Source: Streptomyces sp. NRRL F-4489 (lineage in GTDB: Bacteria; Actinomycetota; Actinomycetes; Streptomycetales; Streptomycetaceae). From it: 26,484 bases of DNA. The stretch's first letter is position 1; the number at the start of each line of letters is the position of its first letter. A program made the translations under genes and the position numbers. Location: NCBI RefSeq assembly GCF_001509485.1, contig NZ_LLZI01000284.1:1-26484 (forward strand). The letters are read 5' to 3'. The notes under the pieces are model-generated. The model was not told the origin of the DNA. It saw only the letters and a list, made by a program, of their open reading frames with translations, and did no database searches. This document shows, in pieces, positions 1 through 9,080 of the stretch.

Positions 1-273
1 CTTACCAGATCCGTTTCCGTCTCTGGCCCCCTGCTGGAGCGGGGTCCGGCCGTTCCGCTTTCGCTTTCCGGCCTTTCCGACTTTATCAGATCTTCTTTCG
101 TTCCGAACCGCGTGGCGGTCGGGGTGAATTCCGTTCTGGATTACCCATCGGAGGGGTTTTGCCTTTCGGCTTTTTCCGACTTTATCAGAAGGTGTTCGAT
201 CCAATGATCGAGCGGGCTTCCGTAAGAGGTCGGTGCGCCCCGCCGCTTGAATGTGCGGCCGGAGCGGAGATTG
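1..273 (-). other. Probable pre-16S rRNA leader, no protein gene
   Basis: This stretch is clearly less GC-rich than the rest of the window and I see no credible coding region in it. Read on the minus strand it holds two exact copies of a 17-mer ending in TAAAGTCGGAAA (173-189 and 74-90, 99 bp apart). Each is followed by purine-rich sequence with GGAAA and GAAAG runs. From memory, TCTGATAAAGTCGG strings are characteristic of the region upstream of 16S rRNA in Streptomyces, where they overlap further promoters or processing signals. The structural RNA gene would begin left of position 1. Confidence 0.6.
74..189 (-). repeat. Pair of 17-bp direct repeats in the leader
   Basis: The plus-strand 17-mer TTTCCGACTTTATCAGA occurs identically at 74-90 and 173-189. 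On the transcribed minus strand it contains TGATAAAGT, which could serve as an extended -10 element for additional rrn promoters, though I could not find a good -35 at the right distance for either copy. Confidence 0.7.
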
Positions 274-302
274 AGACTAACCGTCGCTGCCGGACCTGTC
301 CA
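274..302 (-). promoter_or_regulatory. Second tandem promoter, probable rrn P2
   Basis: A minus-strand -35 TGGACA (297-302) and a -10 TAGTCT (274-279) are again 17 bp apart and lie about 47 bp downstream of the first promoter. Tandem promoters with the same spacing are typical of Streptomyces rrn operons. Predicted start is near 266-268. Confidence 0.6.
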
Positions 303-320
303 GTCCGTCGCAACCGTTTG

Positions 321-349
321 AATCTACCTCCCCCAGCAGCCCGTGTCAA
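321..349 (-). promoter_or_regulatory. Vegetative (HrdB-type) promoter, probable rrn P1
   Basis: On the minus strand a perfect -35 TTGACA (344-349) and a -10 TAGATT (321-326) are separated by exactly 17 bp, giving a predicted start near 313-315. This is close to the ideal sigma-HrdB promoter. Transcription runs off the left end of the window through an AT-richer leader without a convincing gene. With the second promoter and the leader repeats downstream, this resembles the multi-promoter region of Streptomyces rRNA operons. The 16S gene itself is not in the window, so the rrn assignment is inferred. Confidence 0.75.
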
Positions 350-361
350 CGGGTCGCTGGG
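332..361. other. Hairpin dyad overlapping promoter P1
   Basis: CCCAGC pairs with GCTGGG and, after a two-base internal mismatch, CCCGT pairs with ACGGG around a GTCA loop. It lies between the SpoIIM-like stop codon and the start of rrn transcription and covers the -35 and spacer of P1. It could end read-through from the gene upstream or simply be a dyad in the promoter DNA. Confidence 0.4.
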
Positions 362-401
362 ACGAAGAGGAGATTAGCAGGTCAGCGGGGGTGCGCGCAC
401 A

Positions 402-1409
402 TCAGGCGGCGGTGGGGAGGAGGGCGTCGCGGTCGGCGGCGTCGAGGTCGCCGGTCTCGCCGGCGCGGACCGCGCGGCCGCCGAGCACGTAGACGTAGGT
501 GAGGAACGCCAGCTCGGCGAGGACGCCGATGCCGATGCGGGCCCAGGTGGGGAGGCCGGAGGGGGTGACGAAGCCTTCGAGGAGGCCGGAGACGAAGAGG
601 ACGGCGGCCAGGCCGATGGCGACGCCGAGGGCGGCACGGCCCTCCTCGGCGAGGGCGGTGCGGCGGGTGCGCGGGCCCGGGTCGATGACGGTCCAGCCGA
701 GGCGGAGGCCGATGCCGGCGGCGACGAAGACGGCGGTCAGTTCGAGGAGGCCGTGCGGGAGGATCAGGCCGAGGAAGGTGTCGAGGCGGCCCGCGGAGGC
801 CATCAGGCCCAGGCCGGCGGCCAGGTTGAGCATGTTCTGGAAGAGGACCCAGAGGACCGGGAGGCCGAGGAACGCGCCGAGGACCAGGCAGAGGGCGACG
901 GCTTGGGCGTTGTTCGTCCATACCTGGGCGGCGAAGGCGGCGGCGGGGTGGCTGGAGTAGTAGGTCTCGTACTCGCCGCCGGGGCGGGTCATCTCGCGGA
1001 GTTCCTGGGGGGCGCCGAGGGTGGCCTGGACCTCCGGGTGGGCGGCTATCCACCAGCCCATGAGGGCAGCGACGGCGACGGAGAGCACCGCGGTGGGGAT
1101 CCACCAGTGGCGCAGGCGGTAGACGGCGGCGGGGAAGCCGGTGGTGAAGAAGCGGGCGGCGTCCCGCCAGGAGGACTTGCGGGCGCCGGTGACCTTGCTG
1201 CGGGCGCGGGCCACGAGGGACGTGAGGCGGCCCGTCAGGGCGGGGTCGGGGGCGCTGGAGAGGAGGAGGGAGAGGTGGGTGGTGGTGCGCTGGTAGAGGG
1301 TGACGAGTTCGTCGGCCTCGGCGCCGGTGAGGCGGCGCTTGCGGTTCACCAGGGTTTCCAGGCGGTCCCAGTCGGCGCCGTGGGCCGTGACGAAGACATC
1401 GAGGTCCAT
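402..1409 (-). CDS. Stage II sporulation protein M-like (DUF95) membrane protein
   Basis: 335 residues. The N-terminal ~95 residues are charged and helical (start MDLDVFVTAHGADWDRLETL). They are followed by about five hydrophobic segments, near residues 105-125, 165-190, 195-215, 230-255 and 285-310. The conserved glycine-rich stretch LGLILPHGLLEL in the middle of the membrane part is typical of the SpoIIM/DUF95 superfamily. In Bacillus SpoIIM takes part in engulfment with SpoIID and SpoIIP, but the broad actinobacterial members are not known to do this, so the role here is open. The start has GAGGAG 11 nt upstream. It is divergent from an RDD protein, a pairing seen in many actinobacteria, and its 3' end abuts the rrn-type promoters. 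Confidence 0.88.
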   Translation of the reverse strand: MDLDVFVTAHGADWDRLETLVNRKRRLTGAEADELVTLYQRTTTHLSLLLSSAPDPALTGRLTSLVARARSKVTGARKSSWRDAARFFTTGFPAAVYRLRHWWIPTAVLSVAVAALMGWWIAAHPEVQATLGAPQELREMTRPGGEYETYYSSHPAAAFAAQVWTNNAQAVALCLVLGAFLGLPVLWVLFQNMLNLAAGLGLMASAGRLDTFLGLILPHGLLELTAVFVAAGIGLRLGWTVIDPGPRTRRTALAEEGRAALGVAIGLAAVLFVSGLLEGFVTPSGLPTWARIGIGVLAELAFLTYVYVLGGRAVRAGETGDLDAADRDALLPTAA

Positions 1410-1564
1410 AACGGGGTCGCTCCTCGCAGCGCGGTGGGTGGGTGCCGGGTCAGCTTGGCAGACTGGCCGGGCGCGGGGCCGTGGTCCTCCCCCAGGGGAA
1501 GCGCGCCGGAAGCGGTGGCCGCAGGGGCGGGCGCCGGGAATTCAGGGCGAGAGGGAGTGGGCGG

Positions 1565-2494
1565 ATGAGTCAGCTGGTGACGGGTGAGGCCGTGGTGCTG
1601 GGACTGCGGCCGGCCCGGCTGGCGAGCCGGGGGCTGGCGGTGGTCGTGGACCTCGCCGTGGCCTGGGCCGCGTACATCGCCGTGACGGTGGGGATGGTGA
1701 CCGCCTTGTCGTCGATGGACGAGGCGGTGCTGGCGGCGGTGACCGTGGCGACGTTCGTGCTGGTGCAGGTGGGGATTCCGATCGCGGTGGAGACGCTGAG
1801 CCACGGGCGGTCGCTGGGGAAGCTGATCTGCGGGCTGCGGGTGGTGCGGGAGGACGGCGGGCCGATCCGGTTCCGGCACGCGCTGGTGCGGGGCGCCATG
1901 GGGGCGATCGAGATCGTGATGACCATGGGGGTGGTGGCGTCGATCGCGTCCCTGGTGTCGGCGCGGGGGCGGCGGCTGGGGGATGTGTTCGCCGGGACGC
2001 TGGTCGTACGGGAGCGGATACCGGAGGCGGAGGCCGGCCGGGTGCTGCTGCCGGCGCCGCCCCCGTGGCTGGCCGGGGAGGTCGGCGGGCTCGATCTGTC
2101 GCGGGTCCCGGACGGGTGGTGGCTGGCCGTGCGGCAGTACCTGGGGCGGCTCGGTGAACTGGAGCCTCAGGCGGGTGCGGCGATGGCCTGGCGGCTGGCC
2201 GCGGATCTGCGGGGCTTCACCGGGGCGGAGGTGCCGGCGGGGGTGGATCCGACGCTGTATCTGGACGCGGTGGTCCGCGAGCGGCAGGGGCGGGAGTCCC
2301 GGCGGGCCTTCGGGAGCGGGGGCATGGGCGGGGGCGTCGGCGTGGCCTCGGAGGGTGCGCCGCTGGGTGGCGGCCCGGTGGCGGGCGCGGGGGCTGCGGT
2401 TCCGGGTGCGGCGGTCCCTGGGGCGGGGGTTCCGGACGAGGGGCGGGGCGGCGAAGTGCCGCGCAGGGGAAGCGGGTTCGCGCCGCCGGCGTGA
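1565..2494 (+). CDS. RDD-family integral membrane protein
   Basis: 309 residues from the ATG at 1565; the frame stays open further upstream, but this start has a GAGGGAG ribosome site and begins at MSQLVTGEAVVLGLRPARLA. The N-terminal ~150 residues form the RDD domain: an arginine-flanked first helix (RLASRGLAVVVDLAV, Arg and Asp as expected), a second helix near residues 55-80, then GRSLGKLICGLRVVREDG and a third hydrophobic segment. After ~residue 165 the protein is soluble, and from about residue 245 it becomes Gly/Ala/Pro-rich and low in complexity. RDD proteins are proposed transporters or membrane anchors; no substrate can be read from the sequence. It is divergent from the SpoIIM-like gene over a 155-bp shared promoter region. 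Confidence 0.88.
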   Translation: MSQLVTGEAVVLGLRPARLASRGLAVVVDLAVAWAAYIAVTVGMVTALSSMDEAVLAAVTVATFVLVQVGIPIAVETLSHGRSLGKLICGLRVVREDGGPIRFRHALVRGAMGAIEIVMTMGVVASIASLVSARGRRLGDVFAGTLVVRERIPEAEAGRVLLPAPPPWLAGEVGGLDLSRVPDGWWLAVRQYLGRLGELEPQAGAAMAWRLAADLRGFTGAEVPAGVDPTLYLDAVVRERQGRESRRAFGSGGMGGGVGVASEGAPLGGGPVAGAGAAVPGAAVPGAGVPDEGRGGEVPRRGSGFAPPA

Positions 2495-2551
2495 GGTGGG
2501 GGCGGGCGCGGCCGGCCCCGCGGCGCGGCCTCGGTTGTGCGCCCCGCGCCC

Positions 2552-2570
2552 GGCGGACCCATCGTCCGCC
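2552..2570 (+). terminator. Hairpin downstream of the RDD gene
   Basis: Seven-base-pair perfect stem GGCGGAC / GTCCGCC with a CCATC loop, 58 bp after the RDD stop codon and in the convergent gap. There is no T-tract, which is usual for Streptomyces. Confidence 0.5.
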
Positions 2571-2628
2571 CCGCGCCCGGCGGCCCTGCCGTCTCCCCCT
2601 ATGAGCCCCGAGCCGACCCGGGCCCGTA

Positions 2629-2660
2629 CCGCCGTCCGCTCAACTGAACGCGGACGGCGG
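2629..2660. terminator. Bidirectional 11-bp stem in convergent gap
   Basis: CCGCCGTCCGC (2629-2639) pairs perfectly with GCGGACGGCGG (2650-2660) around a 10-nt loop. The loop and right arm include the stop codon of the minus-strand gene ending at 2640, so this is placed to end both converging transcripts. Confidence 0.65.
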
Positions 2661-3254
2661 GGTGTCCAGGGATTCCAGCTCGATGCCGGGGGCGGCGAGG
2701 ACGACGTCGCCGGCGAGGTGGACGGTGTGCTGTTCGCCGGTTTCCAGGTCGGTGACCTGGTACTCGTCGGCGACGAGGGGGGCGTTGTCAGTGGCGTGTG
2801 GTGTGCTGGAGAGCAGGGCCCAGGACTGGTCGAGGGTGCGGGGCGCGAGGACGGGGGGTGTGAGGGCGACGAGCCGGACGCGGACGGCGCCGGCGCCGAG
2901 CGCGGGGCGCAGCAGGCGGGCGGTGGCGACGAGGAAGGCCGGGGAGGCGCCGGTGAAGGCGTGCGCGGGGGCGTTGCCCTCGGTGGCGTGGGCGCCGGTG
3001 GGGTCGGTGCGGACCCAGGTGACACCGTCGAGGGCGGCGCCGCGGACCTGCCAGGCGCGGGCGTGGAGTTCGAGGCGGATCGGGCGGCCGAGGTCGTCCA
3101 GGGTGAGGTCGACGGAGCCGGTGTGCTCGCCGGCGGTGTCGAGGGTCTGGGAGACGTAGCGCCAGCCGGAGGGGCCGGTGGCGCAGTGGAAGTGTTCCTC
3201 GCCGAGGGGGGTGTGGTCGTGCGGGTCGTGCAGGGAGTAGTGGCCGCGGGGCAT
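2640..3254 (-). CDS. Conserved protein of unknown function
   Basis: 204 residues, start MPRGHYSLHDPHDHTPLGEE with AAGGA about 11 nt upstream. No signal peptide or membrane segment is visible. The sequence is rich in alternating polar/hydrophobic stretches that suggest a beta-sheet fold (for example SVDLTLDDLGRPIRLELHA near residues 47-65 and QVTDLETGEQHTVHLAGDVV near residues 164-183). The His-rich start could be a metal site, but this is only a guess. I recall it only as a conserved neighbour of ahcY in Streptomyces. It follows ahcY on the same strand, but a strong hairpin lies between them, so it may have its own promoter in 3255-3352. Confidence 0.75.
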   Translation of the reverse strand: MPRGHYSLHDPHDHTPLGEEHFHCATGPSGWRYVSQTLDTAGEHTGSVDLTLDDLGRPIRLELHARAWQVRGAALDGVTWVRTDPTGAHATEGNAPAHAFTGASPAFLVATARLLRPALGAGAVRVRLVALTPPVLAPRTLDQSWALLSSTPHATDNAPLVADEYQVTDLETGEQHTVHLAGDVVLAAPGIELESLDTPPSAFS

Positions 3255-3352
3255 GGGGGTGCAGTCCTTGGGACGGGGGGCGGTGTCCGGGCGCGGGTGG
3301 CGCGGGGGTTTCCGGGGACTCTACGGGGCCGGTGCCCGGGGGCTTTACGGCG

Positions 3353-3381
3353 CAGGCCCCCGCCGGGAGGGCGGGGGCCTG
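3353..3381 (-). terminator. 12-bp stem terminator after ahcY
   Basis: CAGGCCCCCGCC (3353-3364) and GGCGGGGGCCTG (3370-3381) are perfectly complementary around a 5-nt GGGAG loop, 57 nt downstream of the ahcY stop codon. It is strong enough to be the intrinsic terminator despite lacking a U-tract. Confidence 0.75.
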
Positions 3382-3437
3382 GTGCCGGCGGCTGCCGGTG
3401 GTGCCGGGGGCCGGCCCGGGGAGGGGCCGGCGGCGGC

Positions 3438-5210
<1,773 letters not shown>

Positions 5211-6155
5211 TCAGCCGGCGGCGGGCGGGGCCTGGGCGGCGGCGCGCTCGTCGTAGATGTCGGGTTCGAGGTAGATGACGCGGGCGATCGGGACGGCCGC
5301 GCGGATGCGGGCCTCGGCGGCGTCGATGGCGCGGGCGATCTCGGCGGCGGTGTCGTCGTGGTGGACGGCGATCTTGGCGGCGACGAGGAGTTCCTCGGGG
5401 CCGAGGTGGAGGGTGCGCATGTGGATGACGCGGGTGACGGCGTCGCCGTCGACGAGCGCGGCGCGGATCCGGGCGACCTGCTCGGGGCCGGCGGCCTCGC
5501 CGAGCAGCAGCGACTTGGTCTCGGCGGCGAGGACGAGGGCGATCAGGACGAGCAGCGCGCCGATGCACATGGTGCCGATGCCGTCCCAGACGCTGCTGCC
5601 GGTGGCGACGGTGAGGACGACGCCGCCGAGGGCGAGGACGAGGCCGATGAGGGCGCCGAAGTCCTCCAGGAGGACGACGGGGAGTTCGGGGGCCTTGGCG
5701 CGGCGGATGAACTGGACCCAGCTCTGCTTGCCGCGCAGCTCGTTGGACTCCTTGACGGCGGTGCGGAAGGAGAAGCCCTCGGCGATGACGGCGAAGACCA
5801 GGACGCCGACGGGCCAGTACCACGCTTCGAGGGGCTGGGGGTGCTGGATCTTCTCCCAGCCCTCGTAGAGCGCGAAGACGCCGCCGACGGTGAACAGGAC
5901 GATGGAGACGAGGAAGCCGTAGACGTAACGCTCGCGGCCGTAGCCGAAGGGGTGTTCCTCGGTGGCGGCGCGCTGGGCGCGCTTGCCGCCGAGGAGCAGC
6001 AGGCCCTGGTTGCCGGAGTCGGCGAGGGAGTGGACGCCTTCGGCGAGCATCGAGGACGAGCCGCTGAAGGCGAAGGCGACGAACTTGGCCGCGGCGATCG
6101 CCAGGTTGGCGCCCAGCGCCGCAACGATCGCCTTGGTACCGCCGGATGCGCTCAT
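5211..6155 (-). CDS. Cation diffusion facilitator family metal transporter
   Basis: 314 residues, the usual CDF size. It should sit in the membrane and export a divalent cation such as Zn2+, Co2+ or Mn2+ in exchange for protons. Six hydrophobic segments are visible: about residues 8-30, 33-52, 78-98, 112-128, 162-182 and 190-208. The TM2 metal-site motif HSLAD (HSLADSGNQ) and TM5 EDFGALIGL carry the His/Asp residues expected of the transport site. The C-terminal domain from ~210 has the family's beta-alpha fold with MRTLHLGPEELLVAAKIAV. The ED..AL..L pattern and long TM4-TM5 linker fit the subgroup often annotated as FieF-like or 'cation transporter' in actinobacteria. The metal cannot be assigned from sequence. 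It lies between manA and ahcY on the same strand with >120-bp gaps, so probably has its own promoter. Confidence 0.93.
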   Translation of the reverse strand: MSASGGTKAIVAALGANLAIAAAKFVAFAFSGSSSMLAEGVHSLADSGNQGLLLLGGKRAQRAATEEHPFGYGRERYVYGFLVSIVLFTVGGVFALYEGWEKIQHPQPLEAWYWPVGVLVFAVIAEGFSFRTAVKESNELRGKQSWVQFIRRAKAPELPVVLLEDFGALIGLVLALGGVVLTVATGSSVWDGIGTMCIGALLVLIALVLAAETKSLLLGEAAGPEQVARIRAALVDGDAVTRVIHMRTLHLGPEELLVAAKIAVHHDDTAAEIARAIDAAEARIRAAVPIARVIYLEPDIYDERAAAQAPPAAG

Positions 6156-6282
6156 GGGTGCGCCGTGTCCCTTCCGTAGACCGGGCTTTACCGCCCCTTT
6201 AATGGCTGTGCGGCGGTCATTGTCGCAGCCCGGCCGGCGGGCGCGGCGGGGAGGCCGCCCCCGGGCGCCGCCCGGCGGTGCG

Positions 6283-7485
6283 TCAGACGGCGACGGTGGC
6301 GCGGAAGAGGGTGCCGTCGCCGGTGGCGGTGAGGTGTTCGCCGGCGGGCGCGAAGACGGCGGTGCCGGGGGTGAGGGCGGCCTCCCGGGTGGTGCCGCGA
6401 TCGCTGGTCAGGCGGACGGTGCCGGCGGTGCACAGCAGGATCTGCGGGGGTCCGGCGGGCAGCGGGCGGGCGGCGGCGCCGGGGGCGAGGACGAAGCGGG
6501 AGAGCCGGAATTCGGCGGTGCGGGTGTCGTAGACCTCCTCGCCGCCGGTGTCCTCGGGGCGCAGCACGCCGGCGTCGCGGGGTTCGAAGCGGACGACGCG
6601 GAGGAGTTCGGGGACGTCGATGTGCTTGGGGGTCAGGCCGCAGCGCAGGACGTTGTCGGAGTTGGCCATCAGCTCGACGCCGAGGCCGCTGAGGTAGGCG
6701 TGCGGGACGCCGGCGCCGAGGAAGAGCGCTTCGCCGGGCTGGAGGACGACGTGGTTGAGGAGCAGGGCGGCCAGCACGCCGGGGTCGCCGGGGTGGTGGT
6801 GGCCGAGGGTGGCGCAGGCGGCGTAGGCGGCGGCGTACGGGCCGCCCTTGGGCGCGAGCTGCGCGGCGGCGGAGGCGGCGCGGTCGGCGGTATCGGCGAC
6901 GGCGTGGCGTTCGGCGCCGAGGACGGCGGTGAGGACCTCGCGGAGGGCGGCCGGGCCCGGTTCGGCGCGCAGGATGTCGGCGTACGGCTTGAGGTCGCCG
7001 ACGCCGAGGCCGTCGAGGAGGTCGGCGGCCTCGGCGGGGTGGCGGAAGCCGCACAGGCCCTCGAAGGGGGTGAGGGCGCAGATGAGTTCGGGCTTGTGGT
7101 TGCGGTCCTTGTAGTTGCGGTGGGGGGCGTCGAGGGGGATGCCGCGGGCCTCCTCGGCGGCGAAGCCGGCCTCGGCCTGCGCGCGGTCGGGGTGGACCTG
7201 GAGGGAGAGCGGGGCGCCGGCGGCGAGGAGTTTGAGCAGGAACGGCAGGCGGGGGCCGAAGGCGCGGACGGCGGCGGGGCCGAGTTCGGCCTCGGGGTCG
7301 GCGGCGATGACGTCGGCGAGGGAGACCGGGCCGCGGCCGCGGTCGAGGCGGGCGGGGGCGGCGGGGTGGGCGCCGAACCACATCTCGGCCTGGGGTTCGC
7401 CGGTGGGCGGGGTGCCGAGGAGGTCGGGGAGGGCGGTGGTGGAGCCCCAGGCGTAGGGGCGCACGGTGGTGGCGAGGCGGTCCAT
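6283..7485 (-). CDS. manA: Mannose-6-phosphate isomerase, class I
   Basis: 400 residues. It is a zinc enzyme converting fructose-6-phosphate to mannose-6-phosphate, the entry to GDP-mannose. Type I features: start region LATTVRPYAWGSTTALPDLLG, PEMWFG-like AEMWFGAHP, and zinc-site segments LSLQVHPD (Gln and His ligands, ~residue 95-102) and YKDRNHKPEL (Glu and His, ~residue 128-137) with the following FEGLCGFR. A C-terminal cupin half contains GVPHAYLSGLGVELMANSDNVLRCGLT. ATG start with AGGAAG upstream. It is the last gene of the run manB, Trm112-like gene, SIS gene, manA on this strand, an order shared with mycobacteria apart from the small insert. The product is then used by ManB. Confidence 0.95.
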   Translation of the reverse strand: MDRLATTVRPYAWGSTTALPDLLGTPPTGEPQAEMWFGAHPAAPARLDRGRGPVSLADVIAADPEAELGPAAVRAFGPRLPFLLKLLAAGAPLSLQVHPDRAQAEAGFAAEEARGIPLDAPHRNYKDRNHKPELICALTPFEGLCGFRHPAEAADLLDGLGVGDLKPYADILRAEPGPAALREVLTAVLGAERHAVADTADRAASAAAQLAPKGGPYAAAYAACATLGHHHPGDPGVLAALLLNHVVLQPGEALFLGAGVPHAYLSGLGVELMANSDNVLRCGLTPKHIDVPELLRVVRFEPRDAGVLRPEDTGGEEVYDTRTAEFRLSRFVLAPGAAARPLPAGPPQILLCTAGTVRLTSDRGTTREAALTPGTAVFAPAGEHLTATGDGTLFRATVAV

Positions 7486-7534
7486 GGGGGGCTGCTTCCT
7501 ACAGGGTGCGGGGGCCGGCCGGGGTGCGTCGGGC

Positions 7535-7563
7535 CGGCGGGGCGCCGCCGGGCGGCCCCGCCG
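7535..7563 (-). terminator. GC-rich hairpin between SIS gene and manA
   Basis: CGGCGGGGC (7535-7543) pairs with GCCCCGCCG (7555-7563), just after the SIS stop codon. It may attenuate read-through into manA rather than end the transcript fully. Confidence 0.4.
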
Positions 7564-7569
7564 CCATGA

Positions 7570-8706
7570 TCACCCGGTGCCGGCGAGCGCGAGGTAAACG
7601 GCGCCGAAATCGGCGATGGCGAGGAGTTCCGCGGCGCGTTCGAGATCGCTGCCGGGGCCCGGTTCCAGCTCGCTGAGGGGGGTGTCGCGTTCGTCGGCGA
7701 GCTGCTGGGCGGCGCGGGTGGCCGACAGCGCGTCCGGGGCGCGTTCGCGGAGCAGGACGATCCGGGCGTGCAGGGCGGCGGGCTGCTCGACGCGGTCGCG
7801 GAAGAAGTCGTCGGGGTCGGCGCCGGCGGCCAGCGCGCCGGCCAGCAGGGTGCGGTGGGTCAGCAGCGCCTCGGGCAGCTCGGCGGCGAGCGCGGGGCGG
7901 CCGGCCAGCCCGGCGAGCTCGGTGGCGAAGTGGCGGCCGACGGCGGCGGCGAGCGGGCCCTCGCTCCAGATCAGCGGGAGCGCGTCGGCGAGGTCGGCGG
8001 CGAGGGTCTTGCCGGGGTTGGTGTACGTGGGGATGGCCGGGCCGCAGCGTTCGGCGATCCGGTCGAGGTGGTCGGCGAGCGCGGTGAGGGCGTCCGGCGG
8101 GGCGCTGATCAGGCCGATCCGGTCGGCGAGCGCGAGCAGCGGGATGAGCACGGACCACAGGGTGCCGGGGGCGGCGGGCGGGGCGCCCTCGACGTCGAAC
8201 TCGGCGTCGTAGGCGGTGGTGGCGAGCGGTACGGCCAGGCCGCGGGCCTGGATGACGGCGTCGGCGAGCGGGCCGCCGGCGGGGGTGACGGCGACGACGG
8301 AGCAGCCGCGGCGGTACGCCTGCTCGACGAGCTCGGCGAGGCCGGGGTCGGCGGCGTCGGGGCCGGCGAGCAGGAGGAGGTCGGTGGGGCCGGCCCAGCC
8401 GGGGAGGGTCCAGCGCAGTGCGCCGGGGACGGGGGCGACGCCGGTGGGCGTCACGAGGCTGACCGGGCAGCTGCCGCCGCTGAGGGCGCGCAGCAGATCG
8501 GCGACGCCGGCGGCGGCCGGGCCGGGGCCGGCGATCAGGACGGCGCGGGGGCGGCCGTCCGGGGTCAGTTCGCCGATGCCGGCCTCGGCGGCGCCGCGGA
8601 CGGCGGTGCGGACCCGGGCGCCGGATTCGGCGACGCCGCGGAGCAGGCCGAAGCGGTCGGCGCCGGCCAGCGCCTCGGGTGCGTCGAGCAGGGACTCGTC
8701 GAGCAT
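7570..8706 (-). CDS. SIS-domain phosphosugar isomerase-like protein
   Basis: 378 residues from ATG at 8706 (GGAGG 10 nt upstream), begins MLDESLLDAPEALAGADRFG. The layout is that of bifunctional phosphoglucose/phosphomannose isomerases: an N-terminal SIS domain (RAVLIAGPGPAAAGVADLL at ~residues 53-71, then LLLLAGPDAADPGLAELVEQA and CSVVAVTPAGGPLADAV) and a second SIS half with PTYTNPGKTLAADLADALPLIW and LLLRERAPD near the C-terminus. The usual catalytic segments with the conserved glycine/serine loop ('GxGxS') are weak here (AGPGPAA), so some members of this actinobacterial subgroup may have lost classical isomerase activity. It sits between the Trm112-like gene and manA, matching the mycobacterial manB-SIS-manA order, which points to sugar-phosphate metabolism feeding mannose. 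Confidence 0.85.
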   Translation of the reverse strand: MLDESLLDAPEALAGADRFGLLRGVAESGARVRTAVRGAAEAGIGELTPDGRPRAVLIAGPGPAAAGVADLLRALSGGSCPVSLVTPTGVAPVPGALRWTLPGWAGPTDLLLLAGPDAADPGLAELVEQAYRRGCSVVAVTPAGGPLADAVIQARGLAVPLATTAYDAEFDVEGAPPAAPGTLWSVLIPLLALADRIGLISAPPDALTALADHLDRIAERCGPAIPTYTNPGKTLAADLADALPLIWSEGPLAAAVGRHFATELAGLAGRPALAAELPEALLTHRTLLAGALAAGADPDDFFRDRVEQPAALHARIVLLRERAPDALSATRAAQQLADERDTPLSELEPGPGSDLERAAELLAIADFGAVYLALAGTG

Positions 8707-8750
8707 GGTGGCGCGGCCTCCGTTTCGCCGGTGGGCGGGCTGGTGCCGGG

Positions 8751-8948
8751 TCAGGCGGCGGTCGGGGAGCCCTGGGGGGCGGCTTCGTCGACGAGGAGGA
8801 CGGGGATGCCGTCGCGGACCGGGTAGGCCAGGCCGCAGTCGCCGGAGGTGCAGACCAGGGTGGCTGGGTCCGCCGCGGTGCGGTCCTCCAGCGGGGCGTG
8901 GCAGGCCGGGCAGGCGAGGATCTCCAGCAGGCTGGCTTCGACGGGCAT
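8751..8948 (-). CDS. Trm112-like zinc-binding small protein (UPF0434)
   Basis: 65 residues. Contains CPAC (residues 13-16) and CTSGDC (33-38), a four-cysteine zinc site, and the ending AYPVRDGIPVLLVDEA that is the signature of the Trm112/YcaR family. In eukaryotes and archaea Trm112 activates SAM-dependent methyltransferases; bacterial stand-alone copies are uncharacterised but often sit near sugar or cell-envelope genes. It starts at an ATG with GGAGC upstream and is only 44 bp before the SIS gene, so the two are likely co-transcribed. A strong hairpin separates it from manB. Confidence 0.9.
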   Translation of the reverse strand: MPVEASLLEILACPACHAPLEDRTAADPATLVCTSGDCGLAYPVRDGIPVLLVDEAAPQGSPTAA

Positions 8949-9041
8949 CGGGGCTCCTTCGGCGTGGTTGCGGCGTGGCCAGCGTACCGCCGGTGCGGGG
9001 GCCGGGGCCTGCCCGGCCGGGCCGCCCCGCCGGGCGGGAGG

Positions 9042-9074
9042 GGTGGCGGGCCGGGCGGCGGGCGGCCCGCCACC
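9042..9074 (-). terminator. 11-bp stem hairpin right after manB
   Basis: GGTGGCGGGCC (9042-9052) and GGCCCGCCACC (9064-9074) pair perfectly, 6 bp beyond the manB stop codon on the minus strand. Probable terminator or attenuator between manB and the Trm112-like gene. Confidence 0.65.
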
Positions 9075-9080
9075 GGGCGG

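Noticed and set aside
159..377. 72-codon plus-strand open frame at the left edge
   Set aside because: It runs antisense through two good minus-strand promoters and a leader repeat, has no recognisable domain and unusual composition.
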